Shown piece by piece: positions 51,002 to 59,777 of a stretch of DNA of 64,000 nt (positions within the stretch are counted from its first letter, which is position 1; each line of letters begins with the position of its first letter). The notes under the pieces were generated by a model. It ran no database searches. It had not been told where the DNA came from and worked only from the letters and a program-made list of their open reading frames with translations. The stretch is from Pullulanibacillus camelliae (GTDB lineage Bacteria; Bacillota; Bacilli; Bacillales; Sporolactobacillaceae). Where the stretch lies: positions 1 through 64,000 of the forward strand of contig NZ_BMIR01000007.1 of NCBI RefSeq assembly GCF_014642655.1, in the 5' to 3' direction. A program made the translations under genes and the position numbers.

Positions 51002-52057
51002 ATGAAGGCTGGCGTAGCGCGAATGTTGGCAAAAGAATGGACCTTACGGCATGTAGCTGAGAATAAAGACATTCTTGGTGCCTACTTAATCGGGTCTACC
51101 AGTATCCTGTCTGATAAAACCGCATTATCTCCTGACTCAGATGTTGACATCATGATTGTAATGGCGAACGAAATACCTTCAATGAAGCTAGGAAAATTTG
51201 TTTTTAAAGGGTGCTTACTCGAAGTATCCTTTCTTTCTTCGAGGCAATTGGAATCGATCGAACGTGTATTATCCTCCTATCATTTGGCGAATAGCCTGCG
51301 TTTTGACACGATTATCTATGATCCTGTGGGGGAGCTGCATCACGTGCAAAAAGCGGTTGCTGATCACTTTACTGAAAAAAAGTGGGTGCTGAAACGGTGT
51401 GATGATGCAATGCATCGAATTGTAACTGGAATGCACTCAATAGGGTTAAAAAATCTGTGGTATGATCAAGTGATGGCTTGGTTATTTTCTACAGGTGTTA
51501 CGACACATGTTCTTCTTGTCGCAGCGCTTAAAAATCCGACGATACGTCGTCGATATGTGGCCGTGCGTGATGTCCTTTCTGATTATGGCTTGAATGATTT
51601 TTATCATGAGCTACTGCAATTGTTAGGTTGTCAATCTTTTACTAAAGAGCAAGTCTCTCATTATCTTGTTACGCTAACTGAGACTTTTGATGCAACGGTA
51701 TCTGTTTCAAAAACACCCTTTTTTTTCAGTAGTGATATTACTTTACAGGCCCGAGCACTGGCCATTGACGGGAGTTGGCAATTGATCCATTCGGGTAATC
51801 ATCTTGAAGCGGTCTTTTGGATAGTGGCGACGTTTACCCGCTGTCATAAAATCTTAGCTGTAGATGCTCCAGAGCTTGAACAAAAGAGAGCATCAGCTTT
51901 CCATAAGGTAACGAATGATTTAGGGTTGATGTCCAGAGACAGCATAATTAGACGCGCAAGGCAAGTGTGTGATTTTATACCGAAGCTCCGCAGTGTAGCT
52001 GAAGAGATAATGGAGAGGAATCAAGACGTAAGGAAGGGCCGAGCACCGCATGAATGA
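51002..52057 (+). CDS. Nucleotidyltransferase-domain protein
   Basis: This 351-residue protein has an N-terminal polymerase-beta-like nucleotidyltransferase domain with the GSTSILSDK loop followed by DSDVDIMIV, giving the paired catalytic Asp residues near 47-49. The remaining 250 residues form a helical domain with no clear family, although His-rich helices (HLEAVFWIVATFTRCHK) resemble those in aminoglycoside nucleotidyltransferase-like proteins. AGAGGAGGG precedes ATG 51002. Endonuclease IV follows after 46 bases. The substrate is unknown, and an antibiotic or a protein target are both possible. Confidence 0.8.
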   Translation: MKAGVARMLAKEWTLRHVAENKDILGAYLIGSTSILSDKTALSPDSDVDIMIVMANEIPSMKLGKFVFKGCLLEVSFLSSRQLESIERVLSSYHLANSLRFDTIIYDPVGELHHVQKAVADHFTEKKWVLKRCDDAMHRIVTGMHSIGLKNLWYDQVMAWLFSTGVTTHVLLVAALKNPTIRRRYVAVRDVLSDYGLNDFYHELLQLLGCQSFTKEQVSHYLVTLTETFDATVSVSKTPFFFSSDITLQARALAIDGSWQLIHSGNHLEAVFWIVATFTRCHKILAVDAPELEQKRASAFHKVTNDLGLMSRDSIIRRARQVCDFIPKLRSVAEEIMERNQDVRKGRAPHE

Positions 52058-52103
52058 AGCCATCTAAGCGCATGATAAAAGTAAAAATGGGATGTGATTC
52101 ATC

Positions 52104-52928
52104 ATGCGTATCGGTTGTCATCTCAGTACGAGAAATGGGTATTATGGTGCAGCACAAACCGCGATGGAAATGGGGGCTGGCACCTTTCAATACTTTCCTA
52201 AAAATCCCCGAAGCTTGAAGACAAAAAGGTTTGATCGTAAGGATGCGCTGCGCTGTGCTTCATTTTGTCAGGAACATCATCTTATTTCAATTGGTCATTC
52301 TGCTTATGGAAGCAATTTGGCGGCAGATAACGATAAACGCCAATGGGTGATTGATTCTATTTTGAATGATTTAGATATTACGCAGACCTGTGGCTCGATA
52401 GGTACAGTTGTTCATTTTGCCTCTTATCATGGTGAGCCGATTGAGGGGTATAAAAAAATGATTGACACACTCAATCATGTATTATTGAAATGGGAAGGGA
52501 CAAGTCTCATTTTGATTGAGAATAATGCTGGGAAAGGTGGACAGCTTGGTTTAACTTTGGAGGAAATGGTCAAAATTAGGCAACTTTTAAATCATCCCGA
52601 GAAGGTCGGTTTTTGTTTCGATACTTGTCATGCTTTTGCTAGTGGATTATGGGACGGGACCGATTGGTCAGCAATAGAAGAAAAAGGCAAGAGGCTGGGC
52701 TATTTTGATTTTCTTGAGGCCATCCATCTTAACAACTCTGTCTATTCGGCAGGATCTAAGCGCGATCGGCACGCGAATGTAAAACATGGCGCGATTCCCT
52801 TTGAAGCACTCAAGGCCTTTATGCAATCGAACAGCGTAAAGGATATTCCTATGATCCTCGAGACACCCAATACGGCAGGTTATACGCATGCTGATGAATT
52901 AGCTGAGATAAAAAAAGCATTATCATGA
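52104..52928 (+). CDS. nfo: Endonuclease IV (AP endonuclease, Nfo)
   Basis: This 274-residue TIM-barrel enzyme cuts DNA at abasic sites in base-excision repair using three zinc ions. Predicted ligands lie in IGHSAY, VVHFASY, LILIENNAGKG, GFCFDTCHAFASG, HLNNS, RDRHANVKHG and MILETPN, in family order. It is slightly shorter than B. subtilis Nfo (297). The ATG at 52104 is preceded by GGGATGTGATTC, a weak RBS. It probably shares a transcript with the nucleotidyltransferase gene upstream. Confidence 0.93.
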   Translation: MRIGCHLSTRNGYYGAAQTAMEMGAGTFQYFPKNPRSLKTKRFDRKDALRCASFCQEHHLISIGHSAYGSNLAADNDKRQWVIDSILNDLDITQTCGSIGTVVHFASYHGEPIEGYKKMIDTLNHVLLKWEGTSLILIENNAGKGGQLGLTLEEMVKIRQLLNHPEKVGFCFDTCHAFASGLWDGTDWSAIEEKGKRLGYFDFLEAIHLNNSVYSAGSKRDRHANVKHGAIPFEALKAFMQSNSVKDIPMILETPNTAGYTHADELAEIKKALS

Positions 52929-52986
52929 AAAAGCTTAGAGATGGTTTACTTTTTAAACATCAGTGAAGATGTGGGAGTGAGGTGTT

Positions 52987-53309
52987 ATGACTTTAAAATG
53001 GCCAGCTTTAGAGGAATACATCGCAACTTTTATGAATAGGGAGCATGTTCCTGGTTTAGCGATCGCAAAGCAAAGAATGGCGAGGTCATTTATCAAAAAG
53101 GCTTCGGCTATCGTGATCTAAAATCAAAGGAAGCTGTAATACCGCAAACCATTTTTGGAACCGCTTCAGTCACAAAGTCCTTTACTGCGATGGCCATCCT
53201 CGATTTGGAAGCTGAGGAAAAACACCAACCTCTTCGATTTTATTTTCATCAAGACAAAGACAAAGCTTTTGCTGTCCTATTTAGCATGCGGCTTTTGTTA
53301 CAAGCATAA
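52987..53309 (+). pseudogene. Serine hydrolase (class C beta-lactamase-like) remnant
   Basis: ATG 52987 with GTGAGGTG opens MTLKWPALEEYIATFMNREH and LAIA, then loses frame near 53070. The correct frame continues as NGEVIYQKGFGYRDLKSKEA and includes the Ser-x-x-Lys motif SVTKSFTAMAILDLE. After about 75 residues the homology breaks off and 28 residues ending near FAVLFSMRLLLQA lead to TAA 53307-53309. This looks like one frameshift plus a large internal deletion of a gene that is normally 300 or more residues long. Confidence 0.8.
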
Positions 53310-53483
53310 ATGATTTCCAAGGCAAGCGCAGAAACCGACAGGCTTTTTTCTTAAAAGCGCCAATAGAGCCAATCGAAGATGTCATGCATTGTTAATCCTT
53401 GCATCAACATCATGAAAATTGTAGTTTTTCTCTTAAACCCAAAGATGATTTGTAAAATATGTGAGACTCGGCTATCATATTCA

Positions 53484-53569
53484 TTGTAAAATGTGAAGCA
53501 ATCAATGTACAATGAAAAGGAGATCGTGGCGTGAATCAACAAATTTTTTGAAATTTGTTTGACATTACC
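53484..53569 (+). promoter_or_regulatory. Promoter with a six-codon leader ORF before the A-type-like gene
   Basis: TTGTAA (53484-53489) and TACAAT (53508-53513) are spaced by 18. AAGGAGAT follows, then GTG 53531 opens a six-codon frame (MNQQIF) ending TGA 53551. The stop overlaps the hairpin CAAATTT-TTTG-AAATTTG. A second TTGACA lies at 53559. The main start codon follows at 53615. The remaining 53310-53483 shows no gene. Confidence 0.45.
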
Positions 53570-53614
53570 AACAACGATTACTTAACCTAGATTTGATGTG
53601 AGGAGACAGAATTC

Positions 53615-53917
53615 ATGAAAGTAAAAATAAATCGTAATGCGGCCAAGCAATTGAAAAAGATGCTTGAAACGGAAGAAGCAGAGGGAAAAATGATCCGAGT
53701 TGCAGTATCACATATGCACGGAGACCATGCCCACTATGAAATAAGTTTTGATACGCCACAAGAACATGATGAAATTGTCAGCACTGATAAAGATATTGAT
53801 ATTCTTTTGGATACAAGAGAAGAATTTTTAGACGGCATTTGGATTCAATATTTTTTCGTTCCAGAAGAAGGATTTGTTATTACTAACTCATCGAAAAGTG
53901 GTCATCATCACCACTGA
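53615..53917 (+). CDS. HesB-like small protein lacking cysteines
   Basis: This 100-residue protein has the secondary-structure pattern of HesB/IscA-like folds (INRNAAKQLKKML start, then FDTPQEHDEIVSTDKDIDILLD and VITNS end). It has no cysteine at all. The place where A-type carriers have their first Cys holds a His cluster, SHMHGDHAHYE (33-43), and the C-terminus ends in four His residues. A metal-binding rather than Fe-S role is suggested. GGAGACAG precedes ATG 53615. It is a single gene with a strong terminator. Confidence 0.6.
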   Translation: MKVKINRNAAKQLKKMLETEEAEGKMIRVAVSHMHGDHAHYEISFDTPQEHDEIVSTDKDIDILLDTREEFLDGIWIQYFFVPEEGFVITNSSKSGHHHH

Positions 53918-53941
53918 GTCTGTCGAAAGCACCATTCTGAA

Positions 53942-53974
53942 GCCCCAAGGTGAGCCGTTGCCTTGGGGTTTTTA
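53942..53974 (+). terminator. Intrinsic terminator of the HesB-like gene
   Basis: GCCCCAAGG / CCTTGGGGT with a ten-base loop is followed by TTTTT. Confidence 0.92.
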
Positions 53975-54068
53975 GGCACTTAATAGTAGCTTGAGTGAAA
54001 GAGGCCATTTATTTTAAGTTTGTTCATGGAAAGCATGGCCAAATCTATAGAAGTAGGGAGCTGGAGCA

Positions 54069-54554
54069 ATGAACTTAGCTTACACTATTTGTTTCTTACG
54101 ACGCGGCGAGGATGTTCTTATGCTGAATCGCTTAAAATCACCAGAGATGGGTGTGTGGAATGGTGTTGGGGGAAAATTAGAATCAGGAGAGACGCCTAAG
54201 GCCTGTGCGTTAAGAGAAATACAGGAAGAGACAGGTATTCGGTTAATCGATGTGCAGGAAAAAGGGATTGTGACCTGGAATAATGAAGGTGGAATGTATG
54301 TTTTTATTGCGACACTACCTCTTAATTTTACTTATGAAACACCCAAGGCGACAAATGAAGGGATCTTAGATTGGAAGTCGATTTCATGGCTTATTGACAC
54401 ACAAAATGGTGGGGTCGCTGAGCATATCAAGCAGGCACTTACACTGTTCTTTAATGATCCCAAAAGCTACGAACATCGCTGCTATTTTAACGATAAAGGG
54501 CAGCTTGAGACCTTTACACGTATTCCTTTACAAACTCACTCACACATAGAATAA
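54069..54554 (+). CDS. Nudix hydrolase, MutT type
   Basis: This 161-residue Nudix hydrolase has the complete Nudix box GGKLESGETPKACALREIQEE followed by TG (about 36-58). It is preceded by VLMLNRLKSPEMGVWNGVG, which is typical of 8-oxo-dGTP diphosphatase-like members. It likely hydrolyses oxidised or modified nucleotides, though exact specificity cannot be told. GGAGCTGGAGC precedes ATG 54069. No operon partner is evident. The next gene starts 173 bases downstream. Confidence 0.92.
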   Translation: MNLAYTICFLRRGEDVLMLNRLKSPEMGVWNGVGGKLESGETPKACALREIQEETGIRLIDVQEKGIVTWNNEGGMYVFIATLPLNFTYETPKATNEGILDWKSISWLIDTQNGGVAEHIKQALTLFFNDPKSYEHRCYFNDKGQLETFTRIPLQTHSHIE

Positions 54555-54727
54555 GCAAGGCCTATGGAAAAAATTAGAGGCGGTAAATAGTAAAAGGGTT
54601 TCGTAGCGCATTTATAGAGGGGCTTAAATCTAGATTTTTCATTCTAATTCTGGCCATACTTAGCGATGTGCACCCAAGTCGAAAGCTTTGATTTTTTTTA
54701 TTAAATCTACAACTGGAGGGGTAATTG

Positions 54728-55708
54728 ATGAAAGCCGTATTATTAAAAGCGTTTGGCAATGCAGATCAACTCTATATTGGGGAGTATGACAAACCGCAAC
54801 CAAAAAGTCACGAAATTTTAGTTAAGGTTCAGGCTACGGCGATCAACCGAGCGGATATCGCGCAAAGAGAGGGACACTACCCTTCCCCAAAAGGAGCGAG
54901 TCCTTTGATGGGCTTGGAGCTCGCTGGGATTGTCGAGGAAATGGGTTCAGAGGTCACCATGTGGAAAAAGGGGGATCGGGTATTTGGCTTGCTTGGTGGT
55001 GGGGGCTATGCGGAATACGCAGTACTACCTGAAAAGATGGCTATGGCTATCCCAGAAGCAATGGACGCTGAAGCAGCAGCTGCTATTCCAGAGGTGTTTT
55101 TAACAGCATATCAAACTTTGTTTTGGGTTGGACACTTACAAAAGGGTGAACGCGTCCTCATTCATGCGGGAGCGAGTGGTGTCGGTACAGCAGCAATCCA
55201 ATTAGCAAAACAAGCGGGTGCCGAAGTGGTGGCGACAGCAGGATCAGATGAAAAGCTACAGGCGTGCCGTGATTATGGAGCAGATCTTGTGATCAATTAT
55301 AAAACATCCGCTTTTGACCAGGTGATAGAGGAGACCTGTGGAGAGGCGGCTATTGATGTTATCCTTGATTTTATAGGTGCATCCTATTGGGAGAAAAATA
55401 TGCGCGTGATCGCTGTAGATGGCCGCCATGTCTTAATCAGTACTCTTGGTGGGGCGAAACTTGACCAGTTTCATTTAGGCCAATTAATGGCAAAACGTGT
55501 CACAGTGACAGGAACAACGCTTCGATCAAGACAGTTGGATTATAAAGAACGACTGACTGAAGAATTTGCATTGTGGGCTTTACCGCTTTTTAAAGCAAGG
55601 AAGATTACACCTGTGGTTGATCGTGTCTTTCCGATTGAACAAGTAAAGGAAGCTCATACCTATATGGAAGCAAATAAAAATATAGGAAAAATTGTTCTTT
55701 CTATATAA
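54728..55708 (+). CDS. NADPH:quinone oxidoreductase (zinc-free MDR family)
   Basis: This 326-residue medium-chain reductase of the quinone oxidoreductase/PIG3 type has a GroES-like N-terminal domain with INRADIAQREGHYPSPKGAS and no structural zinc cysteines. The Rossmann domain carries LIHAGASGVGTAAIQLAK near residue 145 and VVATAGSDEK at the end of strand 2. It is expected to use NADPH to reduce quinones. GGAGGGG precedes ATG 54728, one codon after an in-frame TTG. The degenerate Nudix gene follows after 29 bases. Confidence 0.93.
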   Translation: MKAVLLKAFGNADQLYIGEYDKPQPKSHEILVKVQATAINRADIAQREGHYPSPKGASPLMGLELAGIVEEMGSEVTMWKKGDRVFGLLGGGGYAEYAVLPEKMAMAIPEAMDAEAAAAIPEVFLTAYQTLFWVGHLQKGERVLIHAGASGVGTAAIQLAKQAGAEVVATAGSDEKLQACRDYGADLVINYKTSAFDQVIEETCGEAAIDVILDFIGASYWEKNMRVIAVDGRHVLISTLGGAKLDQFHLGQLMAKRVTVTGTTLRSRQLDYKERLTEEFALWALPLFKARKITPVVDRVFPIEQVKEAHTYMEANKNIGKIVLSI

Positions 55709-55737
55709 ATTTATGCGTCACTAAGGCGGAGATTGAC

Positions 55738-56193
55738 TTGACCATTTACGGATCAAATCTTGTAAGGTGGCCACTCTCATCCTCTTGTGTTGGCGTGGCT
55801 GTTATTGTGATGAATGATCACGGTAAATACCTTTTGCATCAAGGGACGTTTATGGAATGGTGTCTACCTGGAGGGATTCCTAAGCCGGGGATGTCCCAGG
55901 AAGAGGCTGCAAGGTATTTTGTAGAACAAGCCACAGGTGGCTTCAACATACAAACGCTGCATATGCATAAAATTATCCATGGCAAGCGATTATTTCCTTT
56001 AGAAAGCGAGCAGCTGAAAGATGGCTATTTTATATCGGTTGTCTATCTTTCTAAACCTAAGGTGATGATGGAGGATGCTGACCAATTATCTGACTGCTTT
56101 TTTGATGTCAATCATTTACCGTTCGCCCTTATGCCACAAATTAAAGACCTTTTAATCCAGCATAAATTAAATACCTTTCGTAACTATCAATGA
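55738..56193 (+). CDS. Nudix-fold protein with a degenerate Nudix box
   Basis: This 151-residue protein keeps the Nudix scaffold (VGVAVIVMNDHGKYLLHQG, then WCLPGGIPKPGMSQEEAARYF). The catalytic REUxEE core is changed to RYFVEQATGG, losing the key acidic residues, so hydrolase activity is doubtful. It may bind a nucleotide as a sensor or be an inactive paralogue. The start is a TTG at 55738 after GGCGGAG. It is likely co-transcribed with the quinone oxidoreductase and ends at a terminator. Confidence 0.75.
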   Translation: MTIYGSNLVRWPLSSSCVGVAVIVMNDHGKYLLHQGTFMEWCLPGGIPKPGMSQEEAARYFVEQATGGFNIQTLHMHKIIHGKRLFPLESEQLKDGYFISVVYLSKPKVMMEDADQLSDCFFDVNHLPFALMPQIKDLLIQHKLNTFRNYQ

Positions 56194-56194
56194 C

Positions 56195-56231
56195 AGGCAA
56201 TGATTTCACTTTCAGAAATCATTGTCTTTTA
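56195..56231 (+). terminator. Intrinsic terminator after the Nudix-fold gene
   Basis: GGCAATGATTTC / GAAATCATTGTC forms a long stem followed by TTTTATTG. Confidence 0.88.
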
Positions 56232-56682
56232 TTGTATTCAAAAGCAAGGCAATAGTCCTGCCAGTATTTCTGGGGACAGTTTATGCATTGGGCATACAAA
56301 AATAGATTTTTTTCAAAAAACGGAAGAATGGCTGAAGGAGTGATACCGTGAACAGCGTTTCTCGCCGCATGCTCTCATTCCTTCACTGAAAGCAAGCGAC
56401 ATGGTTTAACAACCTCCCCAATTAATCACGCTATGACACCTTTTCTTTCAAAAAAAACAAGCGTCTTTGATTAAGTATTTACTGACTCGTTTTTTTGTTT
56501 AGGAAATATCTTTATCTCACCTTAAATCCGTGGTATGTTTGAATGGAATGGCGCTAGAAGCTTTTTGAAGTTATGGACTAAAGACGTTGTTTTGACATCC
56601 TCTAAGACTTGGAAAGTGATAGAATGCCTTTGCTTTTGAAATGAGGAACGCAAGATAAATTCTTAAAAAAGAAGCTGATGGA
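56232..56682 (+). other. Gene-poor region with short remnants
   Basis: AAGGAGTGATACC precedes a GTG at 56349 with only 13 codons (MNSVSRRMLSFLH). Upstream frames give short protein-like ends such as HTKIDFFQKTEEWLKE, whose stop overlaps that RBS. This resembles the leftover junction of two genes after a deletion, but it is too short to name. The rest up to 56682 shows no promoter or repeat that I could recognise. Confidence 0.35.
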
Positions 56683-57225
56683 ATGCTAGGAACATGGGTG
56701 TGTCAAAGGATTCAGTCAGATACATACACGATGCAGTTATTAAGAGAAGTAGAGTGCCTCAATTTACCCTCGGCATGGGTAGCTGCTGGAGCGATACGTC
56801 AGCTTATTTGGGATGAATGTCACCATTATTCTGAGCGGACGCCTTTAAATGATGTCGATGTGGTTTATTTTGATCCAACGAGCAGTGAAATGACGGATGT
56901 ACACGTTGAGAGCTATCTAAGAAAAAGGAATAGCTCGATAAATTGGCAAGTTAAAAATCAAGCGCGCATGTATATTAAAAATGGCCATATGTCATACAAG
57001 AATGTAGGCGAAGCGATGAGTTATTGGCCTGAAACAGCGACAGCCGTTGCTGCACAACGAGATGAATGGGGTTCTGTTCAGCTATTAGCACCCTATGGGG
57101 TGAGTGATCTTGTTCAACTCCTGCTACGACAGAGCTCCAAATGTAAAGATGCCACGCTATTTATGAATAGAATTAAAAAGAAGAAATGGCTGGAGCGGTG
57201 GCCACAGCTGCGTATAGTGAAGTGA
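56683..57225 (+). CDS. NTP_transf_6-type nucleotidyltransferase (DUF925)
   Basis: This 180-residue protein belongs to the NTP_transf_6 family of predicted nucleotidyltransferases. Features are AAGAIRQLIWDE near 34-45, the catalytic pair in LNDVDVVYFD near 55-64, WQVKNQARMY and YWPETATAVAAQRDE. The family's substrate is unknown. ATG 56683 has GAAGCTGATGG upstream, a weak RBS. Its stop at 57225 overlaps the upstream extension of the MFS gene, whose true start lies 36 bases on, so the two may be co-transcribed. Confidence 0.85.
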   Translation: MLGTWVCQRIQSDTYTMQLLREVECLNLPSAWVAAGAIRQLIWDECHHYSERTPLNDVDVVYFDPTSSEMTDVHVESYLRKRNSSINWQVKNQARMYIKNGHMSYKNVGEAMSYWPETATAVAAQRDEWGSVQLLAPYGVSDLVQLLLRQSSKCKDATLFMNRIKKKKWLERWPQLRIVK

Positions 57226-57260
57226 TGCGCTTTAAAGAACATATGAAAGAAGGAACATCA

Positions 57261-58457
57261 ATGAGAATCAAGCTCCCTTTTCTATTAGCTTTATTTACAA
57301 TGCTGTTATTCGGTGCCTTTGAAATGTTAAAAGGGGTGTCCGCTCCATTTATGCAAGAGGATTGGCATCTGAGCTATTTACAGATCAGCAATATCTTTTT
57401 ACTTGATAGCTGTGGGTATATGCTTGGCACCTTTTGCTGCGGGTGGATCATTGGGCGTTTAGGGATGCGTTGGGTGATGATGCTTGGCGCAATGGGAATG
57501 GCTATTGGTACTATTGTTATCGTCTGTGGCTCAACTTATCTCATCATGCTGCCAGCCTTTTTCTTTTTAGGATTGGGTGCTGGTTTTTTAGAGATAGCTG
57601 CCAACGATGTTGTTCCAGCAATGGAAAAGTCTCAAGAAGGGCAAGCGCGTTATTTTAATTGGTTGCATGGTGTTTATGGCTTAGGCGCTTGCTTATTTCC
57701 GATCGCGGCCGCGGGACTCATTAGCTATTTTGGGAATTGGCGGTATGTTTATGGACTTTTGTTATTGGCTGTGCTCACTATTTTTGTTGTGGCCAGCTTG
57801 CGCAAACACGCTTTAGCCATTGCTACGGCTTCCAAAGCCACAGGATCTGATGAAGGGCAACAGGGAAAAGGGGTGTTACGGACACCACTTCTCTATGCAC
57901 TATTAGCGAGTATAGTCACTTATGTTATGGCAGAAATAACGATTGCAGCTTGGCTTCCTTCTTTTTTGATGCGCGTAAAAGGGCTGACTGTTACGCACAG
58001 CTCGGCCTACTTATCAGGCTTTTATCTCGCTTTTACCATCGGTCGTTTAACGGCACCTTTTTGGGTGAATAAAGTGGGAAATTTATGGGCTATTATGATC
58101 AGTACTGTATGTGCCATTTGTTTTCTGAGTCTGGCGATATTTGGAGGACCATTTTTGTTATTTTTCTTCTGGTTCACCGGGCTTGCTTTTGCTGTCATAT
58201 TTCCGACCATCGCTGCAATGGCTAGTAGTTTGTTTCCTGAAAAATCGGGGAGGGTGCTCGGGCTTCTCTTTACCTCTGCTAGCATTGGTACTTTCGTCGT
58301 TAATTGGCTCATTGGTGCCGTCTCGACATTCGTTGGGTTAGCGACAGGATTTTTGTTCATTTTTGTATTTCTATTTGCTTTGATGGTCAGCATCGGTTTT
58401 GTCGCTCGTTTAGCACGATTCCAGAGCGTTTCGCCACTAAAAAAACGCATCTCATAA
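57261..58457 (+). CDS. MFS transporter, sugar/FucP-like group
   Basis: This 398-residue protein has twelve helices of the major facilitator superfamily. MLLFGAFEMLKGVSAPFMQEDW on helix 1, GCGWIIGRLGMRWVM-type loop 2-3, and GLGAGFLEIAANDVVPA resemble members that carry sugars or related solutes (YfkF/FucP-like), but specificity is not clear. GAAAGAAGG precedes ATG 57261. The frame open to 57186 overlaps the previous gene and is rejected. The histidine phosphatase gene follows after 27 bases. Confidence 0.88.
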   Translation: MRIKLPFLLALFTMLLFGAFEMLKGVSAPFMQEDWHLSYLQISNIFLLDSCGYMLGTFCCGWIIGRLGMRWVMMLGAMGMAIGTIVIVCGSTYLIMLPAFFFLGLGAGFLEIAANDVVPAMEKSQEGQARYFNWLHGVYGLGACLFPIAAAGLISYFGNWRYVYGLLLLAVLTIFVVASLRKHALAIATASKATGSDEGQQGKGVLRTPLLYALLASIVTYVMAEITIAAWLPSFLMRVKGLTVTHSSAYLSGFYLAFTIGRLTAPFWVNKVGNLWAIMISTVCAICFLSLAIFGGPFLLFFFWFTGLAFAVIFPTIAAMASSLFPEKSGRVLGLLFTSASIGTFVVNWLIGAVSTFVGLATGFLFIFVFLFALMVSIGFVARLARFQSVSPLKKRIS

Positions 58458-58484
58458 AACTATCGAAGAAGGGGAGGTGTCAGA

Positions 58485-59057
58485 ATGAAAAAACTCTATT
58501 TGATTCGTCACTGTGAGGCTTCAGGTCAGGCCCCTGAAGCGCTGTTAACCGACAAGGGAAGATTGCAAAGCGAAAGCTTGAGCATGTTTCTTTCAAATCT
58601 ATCCATTGAGCAAATTGTCTGCAGTCCGTTTTTACGCGCTAAGCAATCGATCCAGCCTTTTGCGCAGAAGGAAAAGTTCCCTGTTCGCGTGGATGAACGT
58701 TTGCGAGAACGCGTCTTATCGAACGAAAAGCTTTCAGATTGGTACATCGCTTTGAAACAAACGTATGAAGATGTTGATTTGAAGTACACGGGAGGTGAAT
58801 CAACAAGAGAAGCGATGCATCGCGCTATAGAATGTATCGATGGGTGCCTTCAAGAAGCGCAATCAGTGACAGTTCTAGTGACTCATGGGGGATTGCTTTC
58901 TCTCATCCTGAAGTATTATGATGATAACTATAGCTTCACTGATTGGGAGGGATTGACAAATCCCGATGTATTCTGTCTCACATTTGTTCACTATGCTGAA
59001 ACACAGACACCAAAGATTGAACGGATATGGGGGCAAAGTGATGGAACAATCCCATAG
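58485..59057 (+). CDS. Histidine phosphatase (phosphoglycerate-mutase-like) family protein
   Basis: This 190-residue protein has the RHG-type motif as LIRHCEASGQA near the N-terminus, where the catalytic His9 lies, and the second catalytic His in VTHGGLLSLIL near 126-136. CSPFLRAKQSIQPF supplies the usual phosphate-binding Arg. Such enzymes remove phosphate from small metabolites, and the substrate is unknown. GGGGAGGTG precedes ATG 58485. It is likely co-transcribed with the MFS gene. Confidence 0.92.
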   Translation: MKKLYLIRHCEASGQAPEALLTDKGRLQSESLSMFLSNLSIEQIVCSPFLRAKQSIQPFAQKEKFPVRVDERLRERVLSNEKLSDWYIALKQTYEDVDLKYTGGESTREAMHRAIECIDGCLQEAQSVTVLVTHGGLLSLILKYYDDNYSFTDWEGLTNPDVFCLTFVHYAETQTPKIERIWGQSDGTIP

Positions 59058-59210
59058 GAATAGGCAGCAGAATAGTGTTGCTTTGAATACTTGAATGAAG
59101 AGCTCGAGGAAACTATCCAATTTATTTTAAAGGGTATAAAGCCAAATAAGTAGACTGGGGATGATAGCTGTTATCCTAATTAATGAAGAGCCGTGAAGGG
59201 GGGAAGAGGG

Positions 59211-59777
59211 TTGACTGTTAAGAATATTTGGAGGGGGCAAAAAGTGATCTTGCGGGCGATTGAAAGTCAAGACTGGGAGGCATTTCATGTCAATGATGAA
59301 GATAGCGAAGCCGCTCGCTTATCTGATATCATCTATCCACCACGGTCGACTGATGCTGCACAAAAATGGGCGGAAGAACAGGCGCTTAAGGAAAAAGAGG
59401 GGCATGACTGGATGCTTGCCATTGAGAGTCTGGAAACCGAGCAGGTTGCTGGTACTATAGTGACTTATAATAGCGATCAAACCAACGGCTCCTTTTATTA
59501 TGGCTTGGCTATCTTTAGACCCTATTGGCGAAGAGGTTATGCGAAGGAAGCGATACATCTTCTCATGAACTATTTTTTTAATGAACTTCGCTATCAAAAA
59601 GTCAATGCCCATGTTTATAGTTTTAATAAAGCGTCGATTCGGCTTCATGAACATCTCGGTTTTCAGTTAGAAGGACGTCTGCGCCAGATGATTTATAGCC
59701 AGGGAAGCTTTCACGACGAATTGATTTTTGGTTGCACTGCGCAGGAGTTTTATGAACAGCTAGGACAGAGCAAATAA
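59211..59777 (+). CDS. GNAT acetyltransferase, RimJ/RimL type
   Basis: This 188-residue N-acetyltransferase opens with VILRAIESQDWEAFH and has the acetyl-CoA pyrophosphate loop RRGYAKEA in the second half, followed by VNAHVYSFNKASIRLHEHLGF and a DELIFG end, the pattern of the RimJ/RimL/SpeG-like group. It may modify a ribosomal protein, a polyamine or an antibiotic. The start TTG 59211 is chosen because GGGGGGAAGAGGG lies before it. GTG 59193 overlaps the same purine run. Confidence 0.88.
   Translation: MTVKNIWRGQKVILRAIESQDWEAFHVNDEDSEAARLSDIIYPPRSTDAAQKWAEEQALKEKEGHDWMLAIESLETEQVAGTIVTYNSDQTNGSFYYGLAIFRPYWRRGYAKEAIHLLMNYFFNELRYQKVNAHVYSFNKASIRLHEHLGFQLEGRLRQMIYSQGSFHDELIFGCTAQEFYEQLGQSK

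Noticed and set aside
53351-53542. 63-codon minus-strand frame upstream of the HesB-like gene
   Set aside because: It has no convincing RBS and overlaps the promoter and leader of the plus-strand gene. It looks like chance AT-rich sequence.
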